Position numbers and translations under genes: made by a program. Source: Paenibacillus puerhi (GTDB lineage: Bacteria; Bacillota; Bacilli; Paenibacillales; NBRC-103111). Taken from it: 64,000 nucleotides of DNA. The notes under the pieces are model-generated. The model ran no database searches, was not told the DNA's origin, and was given only the letters and a program-made list of their open reading frames with translations. The stretch is taken from the NCBI RefSeq assembly GCF_009846885.1, contig NZ_WUWM01000008.1, positions 173,977 through 237,976 of the forward strand. Reading direction: 5' to 3'. Of the stretch, positions 26,547 to 35,542 are shown piece after piece. Each line of letters starts with the position of its first letter. Positions within the stretch are counted from its first letter, which is position 1.

Positions 26547-28961
26547 ATGGAGCATATACATGGTTCGCATGACCCTATACTGGTCGTTTTTTCCTATATC
26601 GTGGCGGTTGTCGCTTCCTATACGGCTCTCGACCTGACAGGAAGAATCCGTTCGGCAGAGGGGTTCAAGAGGTGGCTGTGGCTTATACTAGGAGCTGTAG
26701 CGATGGGGCTGGGCATCTGGTCGATGCATTTTGTGGCCATGCTGGCGTTTACGCTGCCGGTGCAGGTCGCATATAACATCACTATCGTGTTCCTCTCCGT
26801 GCTACCCTCGGTGTTCGGCTCCTTCGCCGCCTTGTACATAGTAGGACGCAGTAACCAGCTTAGCGCCCGGGCTTTGCTTGGAGGCGGAATGCTGCTGGCC
26901 GTAGGCGTTTCAAGCATGCATTATATCGGGATGGCAGCGATGCAGATCGGGATTGCCTATGATCCGTTTTATTTTGCTCTCTCCATCGCAATAGCGATTA
27001 TCGCATCCATAGCGGCTTTATGGCTATCCTTTTACTTCCGTAAGGACGGCAAACGAGGAGCGGGTTGGAAGAAGATGGGGAGCGGCTTGATCATGGGGGC
27101 GGCTATTGCCGGCCTGCATTATACCGGGATGATGGCTGCGCATTTTTATATCGAACCTGACTCGGATTTGTCCGCCGGGGTTGTGCTGAATCAGACCTGG
27201 CTCGGCTATTTCATATCGGGAGGTACGGTTGCGACATTGGGACTTTGCCTGGTCGGCATCTTGATCTCCAAGCGGTTCTCGCGTAAAGATTCGGAAATTC
27301 GGCTCAAATCCGATGAAATTTACCGAATGAATCTAGAGCTGCGCGAGCTGAACGAGCATTTGGAGGAATTGGTCCAGGAAAGAACGTCCCAGCTGGAGAA
27401 AGCCCACGATGAAGCTATCAAGGCGAATCTGATCAAAAGCCAGTTTCTGGCCAACATGAGCCACGAATTAAGAACGCCCTTGAATGCGATCATCGGATAC
27501 AGCGAAATGCTGAAAGAAGACGCAGAGGATCTCGGAGAAGCGACCTTTGTCGAGGATTTGGGGAAAATCAGTAAAGCGGGCAAGCATTTGCTTGCGCTGA
27601 TCAACGATATTCTGGACATCTCGAAGATCGAGGCCGACAAGATGGAGGTCTATGTGGAAGCATGCGACTTGACCAAGCTGACCCAAGAGGCGGTGAACAC
27701 GGTAGCTCCGCTCATTGAAGCAAACGGAAATCAGCTGGAGGTTCGCTGCGTGGACGGCCACATCGCGACCGATGTGACGAAGGTGCGGCAGATTCTGATA
27801 AATCTCCTCAGCAATGCAAGCAAATTTACCCATGGGGGCACAGTCTCTCTGGAGGTGTGTGAGGAAACAAGGAATGGGCGGGCCGGTTATCGCTTCCGGG
27901 TGGCGGATACGGGAATCGGGATGTCCCCTGAGCAAATGAAGAAGCTGTTCGAGCCGTTCACGCAAGCCGATTCGTCCACGACGCGCAAGTATGGCGGGAC
28001 GGGGCTCGGGCTGGCCATAAGCCGCAGGTTCTCCCATCTGCTAGGCGGAGATATTTCCGTTGAAAGCGAGCTCGGTTCGGGCAGCGTATTTGCTTGCTGG
28101 CTGCCGGCTTCGCCTCCAGGCCATGAGGCTTTCGCCCCGGAGGCCGTCATTCCTCATGAAGCGGGCCGCGACGAGGTGACGGATGCGGACACGAGCCACG
28201 TCAGCATCCTTCTTATCGACGATGAGCCTTATAACGCGCAATTGATGAAACGGTACCTCGATAAGGAGGGCTGGACGATGGCCTTCGCTCCGAGCGGGCC
28301 GCAGGGATTGGCTTTGGCTAAGAGGCTTCGTCCCAAAGTGATCTGTCTGGACATCCTGATGCCGGGCATGGATGGCTGGAGCGTCCTCGCGCAGCTGAAA
28401 AATGACCCGGAGCTGGCAGATATTCCGGTTGTCATCTGGTCCATGTCGAGCGACAGACAGCTGGGCTATACCTTGGGGGCATCGGAGTTTCTGACGAAGC
28501 CGGTGCAAAGGGATCAGCTGGTTACCATGATGGACAAATATGTGGCGAATCGTGCCGAGCATACGGTACTGGTCATCGAGGACGACAGCTCGGCGAGCGA
28601 GCTTGTCTCCAGACTGCTTCGGAAGGAAGGCTTTATCGTGAATGAGGCGGGAAATGGCGCCATTGCGCTGGAGAGCCTGTCCCGAATGGTTCCTGCGCTC
28701 ATCCTGTTGGACTTAATGATGCCGGAGATGGATGGCTTTCAGTTTATTGAGGAGCTGAGAAGGCAGGAGAGTTGGGCCGATATCCCCATTGTCGTCCTGA
28801 CCGCCAAAACCATTACACCTGAAGACCGGCTCAAATTGGACGGGTGTGTGCGAAGCATTATTCAGAAGGGAGCCTTTAGCCCGCAAACCTTACTGGCGGA
28901 GCTTCGGCCGTATCTTGCTCCGCCGCTGATGCAGGGGAGTAAAAGCACATCACAACGATAG
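26547..28961 (+). CDS. MHYT-domain membrane hybrid histidine kinase with two receivers (804 aa)
   Basis: The N-terminal 230 residues hold seven hydrophobic helices with three MHYT repeats (SMHFVAM, SMHYIGM, LHYTGM), thought to sense diatomic gases through copper. A HisKA domain follows with His306 in NMSHELRTPLNA, then HATPase with GTGLGLAISRRF, then two receivers with Asp602 (CLDILMPGMDG) and Asp722 (LLDLMMPEMDG). GGGAGG precedes the ATG. First of four signalling genes (to 32822) with short gaps. Its kinase and receiver half closely resembles the next gene, implying tandem duplication. Confidence 0.93.
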   Translation: MEHIHGSHDPILVVFSYIVAVVASYTALDLTGRIRSAEGFKRWLWLILGAVAMGLGIWSMHFVAMLAFTLPVQVAYNITIVFLSVLPSVFGSFAALYIVGRSNQLSARALLGGGMLLAVGVSSMHYIGMAAMQIGIAYDPFYFALSIAIAIIASIAALWLSFYFRKDGKRGAGWKKMGSGLIMGAAIAGLHYTGMMAAHFYIEPDSDLSAGVVLNQTWLGYFISGGTVATLGLCLVGILISKRFSRKDSEIRLKSDEIYRMNLELRELNEHLEELVQERTSQLEKAHDEAIKANLIKSQFLANMSHELRTPLNAIIGYSEMLKEDAEDLGEATFVEDLGKISKAGKHLLALINDILDISKIEADKMEVYVEACDLTKLTQEAVNTVAPLIEANGNQLEVRCVDGHIATDVTKVRQILINLLSNASKFTHGGTVSLEVCEETRNGRAGYRFRVADTGIGMSPEQMKKLFEPFTQADSSTTRKYGGTGLGLAISRRFSHLLGGDISVESELGSGSVFACWLPASPPGHEAFAPEAVIPHEAGRDEVTDADTSHVSILLIDDEPYNAQLMKRYLDKEGWTMAFAPSGPQGLALAKRLRPKVICLDILMPGMDGWSVLAQLKNDPELADIPVVIWSMSSDRQLGYTLGASEFLTKPVQRDQLVTMMDKYVANRAEHTVLVIEDDSSASELVSRLLRKEGFIVNEAGNGAIALESLSRMVPALILLDLMMPEMDGFQFIEELRRQESWADIPIVVLTAKTITPEDRLKLDGCVRSIIQKGAFSPQTLLAELRPYLAPPLMQGSKSTSQR

Positions 28962-28992
28962 CTTGCTTGATAAAGCTGGATAGGAGAACGGG

Positions 28993-31317
28993 ATGCTGAC
29001 CGAATTCAAGGATGTTAAATATGCCTTATCCGCATTGGAAGCCACGGCGATCGTTTCGGTTACGGATGAACAAGGAATCATTACTTTTGTTAATGATCAT
29101 TTCTGTCGTTTATCCGGATATGACAAGGATGAAATGATCGGACAGAGCCACAAGCTCCTAAATTCCGGCTTCCATTCACGGGGTCACTTCGAACAATTCT
29201 GGGATACGATCAACCAAGGGCAAGTGTGGATGGGCGAAATGAAAAACCGAGCTAAGGACGGCGGCGAGTATTGGGTGAGCCTGACCGTTATACCGTTCGT
29301 CAACGAGAACGGCAAGGTCTATCAACATATGGCTATCGGAACCGATATAACAAATAGGAAGCAAAATGAATGGAAGCTGTATCAGAGCATGGAAAGCTTG
29401 CGAGATATTGAAAATGCACTGGATGAGTCTTCGATTGTCGCTATAACCGACGATAAAGGGATCATAACCTATGTAAATGAAAAATTTTGTGAAATTTCCA
29501 AGTACGACCGCGAGGAGCTGATCGGGAGAACGCATCGGGTGATCAACTCGGGGTACCATCCCAAGTCGTTTTTCAAAAACATGTGGGATACGATCAAGCA
29601 AGGACGCGTCTGGAAGGGCGAGGTCAAAAACCGGGCCAAGGACGGCAGCGAGTACTGGATGAATACGACGATTGTGCCTTTTCTTCATGAGGACGGTACT
29701 CCCCATCAGTTTATTTCGATCCGTACGGACATTACGGACCGGGTCAAGGCCGAAGCGGCCTTGGCGGAACGAACCGAGCAACTGGCCAAAGCGCGGGACG
29801 AGGCCATCAAGGCGAGCTTGATCAAGAGCCAGTTTCTGGCGAATATGAGCCATGAGCTGCGAACTCCGCTCAACGCGATCATCGGGTATAGCGAGATGCT
29901 TCAGGAGGAAGCGGAGGAGATGGGCGAGTCCGTCTTTGTGGAGGATTTGTCCAAAATCAGCAAGGCGGGCAACCATCTTCTCGACCTGATCAACGATATT
30001 TTGGATATTTCGAAGATCGAGGCAGGCAAGATGGACCTTCATCTCGAGACTTGCAGCTTGCCGGAGATGATTCAGGATGTCATGACTACGATACGCCCGC
30101 TGGTGGAAAGCAAGGGGAATCGACTGCAAACCGTCTGTGAAGAAGAAGGAGAGCTTACAACGGATGTGACGAAGCTAAGACAGATCCTGATTAATTTGCT
30201 CAGCAATGCCAACAAGTTCACGGATGCGGGCTCGATCTTCTTCGATGCAGGCAAGGAAATCCGAGACGGCCGACCGGGTTACAGCTTCCGTGTGCGGGAC
30301 ACGGGCATAGGCATGACGCCGGATCAGCTCGACAAGCTGTTTCAGCCTTTTACCCAAGCGGATGCATCCACGACCCGGAGGTATGGTGGGACGGGTCTTG
30401 GTCTGGCGATCAGCCAGAGGTTTAGTCAGATCATGGGCGGCGATATCCAGGTGGAGAGTGAATTTGGCGCAGGCACGACCTTTACATGCTGGCTGCCTCA
30501 CTCTGTAGAACCGATAAGTTCGGCGCCTTACTTGCCTGACGGACCCGAGCAGCTGCCTGAGGCAACCGGCCAGATCAGCATCCTTCTTATCGACGATGAA
30601 AGCTTTAACCGGGAGCTGATGGAACGCTATCTGGCCAAGACAGGCTGGACGCTGGCCTATGCGGATAACGGCCCGGATGGTCTGGAGCTGGCCAGGAAGC
30701 TCCGTCCCAAGGTCATCTGCCTGGACATTCTTATGCCGACCATGGACGGATGGAGTGTGCTTACCGAGCTCAAGAACGACCCGGAGCTGGCGGATATCCC
30801 GGTTGTCATCTGGTCCATGGCAAGCGACCGGCAGCTCGGCTATACGCTGGGCGTCTCTGATTATTTAACCAAGCCGGTGGAACGGGACAGACTGATCCGG
30901 GTAATGGACAAATACATAGCACAGCACGAAGAGCATGAGGTGCTTGTGATCGAGGATGATGCGGCGACGAGCGAGCTGATGACCAAGCTGCTGCAGAAGG
31001 AAGGGTATGCGGTTGCCCAAGCTGACAATGGCCGTGTAGCACTGGAGCATATGAACAAGACTCTGCCTTCTCTGATCCTGCTTGACTTGATGATGCCGGA
31101 AATGGACGGGTTTCAATTTATTACCGAGCTGCGCAAGCAGACGACTTGGACTGAGGTTCCGATTGTCGTGGTGACGGCCAAGTGCCTTACCCCGGAAGTG
31201 CGGGCCAAGCTGAACGGGGAAGTGATGAATATCATCCAGAAGGGCTCCTTCGACAAGAGCGCTTTGCTGGCCGAAATCCGCCGCTTCCTGACCCCTGAGA
31301 AGGAGAAGCAAGGATAA
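28993..31317 (+). CDS. PAS-PAS hybrid histidine kinase with two receivers (774 aa)
   Basis: Cytoplasmic paralogue of the MHYT kinase. Two near-identical PAS/PAC repeats (about 10-125 and 135-250) share SGYD/SKYD, the INSGYHP-type segment, WKGEVKNRAKDG and a DITDR-type end, as in aerotaxis-like PAS domains. HisKA has His287 in NMSHELRTPLNA; HATPase has GTGLGLAISQRF; receivers carry Asp578 (CLDILMPTMDG) and Asp698 (LLDLMMPEMDG). Starts 31 bases after the previous gene, with GGAG upstream. Likely a second input into the same phosphorelay. Confidence 0.93.
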   Translation: MLTEFKDVKYALSALEATAIVSVTDEQGIITFVNDHFCRLSGYDKDEMIGQSHKLLNSGFHSRGHFEQFWDTINQGQVWMGEMKNRAKDGGEYWVSLTVIPFVNENGKVYQHMAIGTDITNRKQNEWKLYQSMESLRDIENALDESSIVAITDDKGIITYVNEKFCEISKYDREELIGRTHRVINSGYHPKSFFKNMWDTIKQGRVWKGEVKNRAKDGSEYWMNTTIVPFLHEDGTPHQFISIRTDITDRVKAEAALAERTEQLAKARDEAIKASLIKSQFLANMSHELRTPLNAIIGYSEMLQEEAEEMGESVFVEDLSKISKAGNHLLDLINDILDISKIEAGKMDLHLETCSLPEMIQDVMTTIRPLVESKGNRLQTVCEEEGELTTDVTKLRQILINLLSNANKFTDAGSIFFDAGKEIRDGRPGYSFRVRDTGIGMTPDQLDKLFQPFTQADASTTRRYGGTGLGLAISQRFSQIMGGDIQVESEFGAGTTFTCWLPHSVEPISSAPYLPDGPEQLPEATGQISILLIDDESFNRELMERYLAKTGWTLAYADNGPDGLELARKLRPKVICLDILMPTMDGWSVLTELKNDPELADIPVVIWSMASDRQLGYTLGVSDYLTKPVERDRLIRVMDKYIAQHEEHEVLVIEDDAATSELMTKLLQKEGYAVAQADNGRVALEHMNKTLPSLILLDLMMPEMDGFQFITELRKQTTWTEVPIVVVTAKCLTPEVRAKLNGEVMNIIQKGSFDKSALLAEIRRFLTPEKEKQG

Positions 31318-31372
31318 GGAGGTTCCTGCTGGAACAGGAGACTAGGAGTCAAGCTAAGGAGGCAGAGACCGA

Positions 31373-31738
31373 TTGCATACCGTTCTACTGATCGAGGATA
31401 ATGAAATGAACCGGGATATGCTGTCCCGACGTCTGGAGCGGAAAGGCTACCGGATCGTGACAGCCGAGGATGGCAGACAGGGGGTTGACCTTGCTTCTCA
31501 GCTGCTTCCCGATCTGATTCTGATGGATCTGAGCCTGCCTGTCCTGGATGGATGGGAGGCTACGCGCCTGCTGAAAGGTTCACCGGATACGAGACATATT
31601 CCCGTCATCGCTCTGACTGCTCATGCGATGACCAGCGATGAAGAGAAGGCTTATCAGGCCGGGTGCGACGATTTCGATACCAAGCCTGTCGTACTGGATC
31701 GTCTTCTCGAAAAGATGCGTTCCGCGCTGCACACTTAA
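31373..31738 (+). CDS. Single-domain response regulator (CheY-like, 121 aa)
   Basis: Receiver only: acidic pair in LLIEDNEMN, phospho-acceptor Asp52 in [13 protein letters not shown], Thr/Ala in ALTAHA and Lys in DTKPV. Starts with TTG 31373, well placed after AAGGAGG; no better ATG exists. Such stand-alone receivers shuttle phosphate or bind targets directly. It lies between the hybrid kinases and the HD-GYP regulator and is probably a phosphorelay intermediate. Confidence 0.9.
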   Translation: MHTVLLIEDNEMNRDMLSRRLERKGYRIVTAEDGRQGVDLASQLLPDLILMDLSLPVLDGWEATRLLKGSPDTRHIPVIALTAHAMTSDEEKAYQAGCDDFDTKPVVLDRLLEKMRSALHT

Positions 31739-31775
31739 TGCTCGTACGTTCATGAATACGGAATGGGGAAGACAG

Positions 31776-32822
31776 ATGGAAGATATCAAACTCGCGAAGC
31801 TGCTAATAGTGGATGATCAAGAATATAACGTTAGTTTGCTGGAACGTATTTTGGCACGTGCGGGGTTTAAGCAGGTTTTCAGTACAATGGACCCTCTCCA
31901 GGTTAAGCAAATGCTGGAGGAGATTGATCCGGATATCGTGCTGCTCGATATGCATATGCCGGGGATGGACGGGCTTCAGGTGCTGTCGCTGATCCGGGAG
32001 CTGACCAGGCCTGACGTTTTTTTGCCGGTTCTTATGCTGACCGCGGATGTGACTCCCGAAATGAAGCAGCAGGGGCTGCAGGCGGGCGTCAATGATTTTT
32101 TGACGAAGCCCTATGACCGTACGGAGGTTATCCTCCGCATCAATAATTTGTTGAGAACGAGGCAGCTGCACAACCAGATCCGGCAGCATAAAATAACGTT
32201 GGAAGAAAGAGTGCTGGAGCGCACGGAGGAGCTGCAGAAGGCGAAGCTGGAAATCCTGCAGCTGCTCGGACGAGCATCAGAGTACCGCGATGATATGACA
32301 GGAAGACATACGCTCCGAGTAGGCAGGCTAGCCGGTTTAATTGCAAGCCGGCTCGGACTTCCCGAGGAGCACGTCGATATGATCCGAATGGCGGCGCCGC
32401 TTCATGATATCGGCAAAATTGGTATTCCGGACGATATTTTGCTGAAGCCGGGGCGGTTCGAGCCTCACGAATTCGAACGGATGAAAAGTCATACGATGAT
32501 CGGCGCGAGCATCTTGGAGGAAAGCTCCTTCACCGTCTTGAAGCTGGCCGGGATCATAGCTCGAGCTCATCATGAGAAGTGGGACGGCTCGGGGTATCCG
32601 CACGGGCTGCGCAACGAAGAAATTCCCATAGAGGCGCGTATCGTGGCGCTCGCTGATTTTTACGACGCCTTAACCCACGAACGCCCCTATAAGAGAGCCT
32701 GGACCGCTCAGGAGACAATGACCGAGATAGAAAAACAGAGCGGAATTCACTTCGATCCGCGGGTCGTAGAGGCGCTCCTCTCCTTGTATGCCGAAGGCCA
32801 GCTTCTCGGCCTGGATGAATAG
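31776..32822 (+). CDS. HD-GYP response regulator, c-di-GMP phosphodiesterase (RpfG-type, 348 aa)
   Basis: Receiver domain (about 8-125) with Asp58 in [11 protein letters not shown], a coiled linker, and an HD-GYP domain with [17 protein letters not shown] (His210-Asp211) and [13 protein letters not shown], the complete GYP motif needed for c-di-GMP hydrolysis. ATG 31776 follows GGGGAAG and is preferred to the in-frame ATG 31752. It is the output gene of the four-gene signalling locus, so kinase activity probably sets c-di-GMP level. Confidence 0.93.
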   Translation: MEDIKLAKLLIVDDQEYNVSLLERILARAGFKQVFSTMDPLQVKQMLEEIDPDIVLLDMHMPGMDGLQVLSLIRELTRPDVFLPVLMLTADVTPEMKQQGLQAGVNDFLTKPYDRTEVILRINNLLRTRQLHNQIRQHKITLEERVLERTEELQKAKLEILQLLGRASEYRDDMTGRHTLRVGRLAGLIASRLGLPEEHVDMIRMAAPLHDIGKIGIPDDILLKPGRFEPHEFERMKSHTMIGASILEESSFTVLKLAGIIARAHHEKWDGSGYPHGLRNEEIPIEARIVALADFYDALTHERPYKRAWTAQETMTEIEKQSGIHFDPRVVEALLSLYAEGQLLGLDE

Positions 32823-32946
32823 GCGCGCAGCCGCCGAAGACGGACCTGAACCCAGTAATAGCTGTCTCTATTTTCACCGGACATGATACCAATGGGCACC
32901 GCGAGCCATAAGCTGAGGTGAAAGCATCTGAGACGGAGGGAAGCCT

Positions 32947-33468
32947 ATGTATCACTACAGGTACGCTATGCAGAGGCCCGTTTATTCGGTCGTTCCGCCT
33001 GGTCCGTATGGAAATATGAGGCAGCAGCCGACAACTTACAAATCGCTTGAGGAGGCAATCGCGCTTATCCGGGAGGCTCTCGCCGGTGAGAAGGAAGATG
33101 AGCTGTTCTACGATTATTTGATTTCCGTAGCGCCTTCTCAAGAGGATAAGGAGATACTAACAAGTATCCGCGATGATGAACGGAAGCATAATCAAATGTT
33201 CCGCAAGCTGTATCAGACCTTAACGGGTCAAACGATAGCGGAAGCAAAGGACGTCAAGTTCGAAAAACCGAAATCCTATACGGATGGCCTCAGAAAGGCG
33301 TTCTTTGGAGAGCTCGAGGCCGTGGAGCGATACCGGGATATACGCGCGGGCTTGCAGGAGCGCTATAACAGGGATATGCTCTTCGAGATCATTACCGATG
33401 AGCAGAAGCATGCCAGCAAGCTCAATTATTTATTGAATCTGGATCTACGAAGAAGGCCGAAGAAATAA
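32947..33468 (+). CDS. Ferritin-like diiron-domain protein (173 aa)
   Basis: Rubrerythrin-like four-helix bundle. Metal-binding Glu and His residues appear in EALAGEKEDELFYDYL, IRDDERKHNQMF, FGELEAVERYRDI and ITDEQKHASKLNYL, i.e. two ExxH-type pairs. The N-terminal 30 residues are Tyr/Pro-rich (YHYRYAMQRPVYSVVPPGP). Similar ferritin-like proteins in Bacillus and Paenibacillus are spore- or stress-associated. GGAGGG precedes the ATG, and a strong terminator follows. Confidence 0.87.
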   Translation: MYHYRYAMQRPVYSVVPPGPYGNMRQQPTTYKSLEEAIALIREALAGEKEDELFYDYLISVAPSQEDKEILTSIRDDERKHNQMFRKLYQTLTGQTIAEAKDVKFEKPKSYTDGLRKAFFGELEAVERYRDIRAGLQERYNRDMLFEIITDEQKHASKLNYLLNLDLRRRPKK

Positions 33469-33486
33469 CGGCTATTCGCGAACAAA

Positions 33487-33530
33487 GACAAAGCTCCCTG
33501 GCTGTCCATGGACAGCAGGGAGCTTTTGTC
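33487..33530. terminator. Strong hairpin terminator after the ferritin-like gene
   Basis: GACAAAGCTCCCTG and CTGTCC pair with GGACAG and CAGGGAGCTTTTGTC, followed by TTTG. A- and T-runs on both sides allow two-way action. Confidence 0.85.
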
Positions 33531-33655
33531 TTTGCGGAGAATAACATGGTTCAGGGTTCGGGATAAAACTGGTAGGTGTACTGGTAAACCTGATCGTAGA
33601 CGATCGTGTTCAGTACTTCTTTTTTCACCCGGTTCGATCACAAGGTTATTTAGGG

Positions 33656-34042
33656 TTAATGATACAGAGCGTAGTAGCCGCCGACGAGAGCGCGTTCGAT
33701 CTGCTGGAGCGGAACGCTGTCCTGCACAAAGTCCCGCCTCTTCTTGTCATACTGGAGATAGTCAACGTGATGGCGGTAGAGCGCATAGCGGCTCAGGTGA
33801 TTGTTCTCCCATACGTATTTGCCAAGCAGCCGCCATGAAATCCGGATGAGCCAAAGACCAAGTAGGGCGGGAAGCAGCAGGTAAACCCACCCCTGATAGA
33901 TGAAGGCCACTATGACGGGAAGGGTCGCCAGGCATAGAGCCAGCAGCAGCAGAAGAGACAGACATTCGAAGGTTAAGATCCAGTAAAAAGGCTGCATTTT
34001 CCGCTCGGTTTGCTCATGAATAAGTTCCCCGTTTTGTGGCAT
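33656..34042 (-). CDS. Hypothetical membrane protein with two helices (128 aa)
   Basis: Cytoplasmic N-terminus, two adjacent transmembrane segments at about residues 19-65 (LLLLLALCLATLPVIVAFIY and a following WVYLLLPALLGLWLI) and a charged C-terminal tail with aromatic residues ending GGYYALYH. ATG 34042 is preferred because AAAGGAAAG lies upstream. After the stop at 33656 two more stops follow in the same frame and then a 25-codon open stretch. Not recognised. Confidence 0.6.
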   Translation of the reverse strand: MPQNGELIHEQTERKMQPFYWILTFECLSLLLLLALCLATLPVIVAFIYQGWVYLLLPALLGLWLIRISWRLLGKYVWENNHLSRYALYRHHVDYLQYDKKRRDFVQDSVPLQQIERALVGGYYALYH

Positions 34043-34166
34043 CCGATCACTTTCCTTTCTTCCAGTCTGAATTTCCAAACGCCCATGGTTATAAGGAATA
34101 CAAACTGTATCGTTTCAAAATGACAAGCAAGCAGGACTTTTGCCGACTTGCGTCGAATGGTAGGAC

Positions 34167-35480
34167 ATGGATAACTTACATAGGGAGAGAAAAAGCTTGT
34201 TCCGGCATACAATCTGGTGTGGGGCCTTGTTGCTTTGCTGGCAATTCGGCATCTCTGATGCCGCGTATGCTGCCAGTCAGTCCACCGACAAGGTAACCCC
34301 AAAAATCGAGCAAAAGGATCAGCAGCTGGCGAAAGAAACCTTCGTCAAAATTGTCGACGTTACGAATTTGCGCAAGGGGGCCGGGCTAGAGTTTGAGATC
34401 GTAGGAAAGGCTAAGCCGGGCGAATCCTATCCTGTTCTTGGATCAAAGGGAGACTGGTATAACGTATCGCTTCCTGATGGAGGTACCGCCTACGTCGCCA
34501 ATTGGGTGGTTAAGACGGAAAACACGAGGAGCTGCGGCAAAAGCGGGGTAACGATCCTAGCCAATGCGGCGCCAAAAGCCGACAGCGCCAAGCAGAGCCA
34601 GGCCAAGGAAATGACGGTGAAGATCGTAGATAACACGAATCTGCGCATAGGTCCTGGGCTTGATCAAGACATTATCGCCAAAGCGAAAGCGGGAGACGAG
34701 CTTCCCGTGATCGGATCGGAAGGGGATTGGTATCAGGTCCAGCTTCCCGGCGGGAAAAAAGCTTTTGTTGCCAATTGGGTCGTAAAGACGGAGACCAAGA
34801 GCCGCACGGAGAGCCCGCCGGCTTCAGCAAGCGTCAAGCCGGTCTGCCAGGGCAGCGTCTATATTTATCACACGCATAATCTGGAGTCCTGGAAAAATGT
34901 CGCAGGTCTTACCCATGGTACTTCTTACGACGATCCTAAAGTGAATATTACGCTGGTAGGCGAGCATATCGGCCAGCAGCTCCAGGCCAAAGGAATTTCG
35001 ACCATCGTAGGCGAGGATGATTTTGCCGAGATTTTGAAGGCACGGAATTTGAGCTTCGGGCAGTCGTATGCCGAATCGCGGAAGGCCGTCAACCAAATCA
35101 AAGAAAGTCATCCGGACTTAACTTATTTCTTCGACATTCATCGGGATGCCGACGTGCCGCGCGATAAAACTACGGCTACGATTAGCGGGCTTCAGTATGC
35201 TCGCATTTTGTTCGTCATCGGAACCGGTCATCCGAATTACAAGGAAAATAAGCAATTTGCCGAGTCGTTGAATGAACGTTTGAATAAAAAATACCCGGGG
35301 CTGTCGCGAGGAGTTATCTTGAAGAGCGCCCAGCAAGGCAACGGAGAATATAATCAGTCCGTCTCTCCCGGCAGCCTGCTGCTGGAGGTGGGAGGCGTGA
35401 ATAATACGCTCCAGGAAAGCCTGCGAACGGCTTCGGCCTTTGCTGACGTATTTGCCGAGTATTACGTCTCTACGAAATAG
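34167..35480 (+). CDS. SpoIIP-type N-acetylmuramoyl-L-alanine amidase with two SH3 domains (about 437 aa)
   Basis: Exported cell-wall hydrolase. A signal segment (LFRHTIWCGALLLCWQFG, cleavage near AAYA) is followed by two bacterial SH3 repeats (about 55-120 and 145-210, each ending AYVANWVVKTE or AFVANWVVKTE), then an amidase domain from about 230 with the SpoIIP-family motifs YIYHTHNLESW, FFDIHRDA and EVGGVNNT. TTG 34197 with AGGGAGAG upstream is an alternative start and has the better site. SpoIIP itself normally lacks SH3 repeats, so this is probably a paralogue acting on mature or vegetative wall. Single-gene unit. Confidence 0.87.
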   Translation: MDNLHRERKSLFRHTIWCGALLLCWQFGISDAAYAASQSTDKVTPKIEQKDQQLAKETFVKIVDVTNLRKGAGLEFEIVGKAKPGESYPVLGSKGDWYNVSLPDGGTAYVANWVVKTENTRSCGKSGVTILANAAPKADSAKQSQAKEMTVKIVDNTNLRIGPGLDQDIIAKAKAGDELPVIGSEGDWYQVQLPGGKKAFVANWVVKTETKSRTESPPASASVKPVCQGSVYIYHTHNLESWKNVAGLTHGTSYDDPKVNITLVGEHIGQQLQAKGISTIVGEDDFAEILKARNLSFGQSYAESRKAVNQIKESHPDLTYFFDIHRDADVPRDKTTATISGLQYARILFVIGTGHPNYKENKQFAESLNERLNKKYPGLSRGVILKSAQQGNGEYNQSVSPGSLLLEVGGVNNTLQESLRTASAFADVFAEYYVSTK

Positions 35481-35542
35481 GCGCCCGTTCCGGGATCTCA
35501 TCGACAGGAGAGCCGCGACTAACGCAAAGCGGAAAGCAGATC

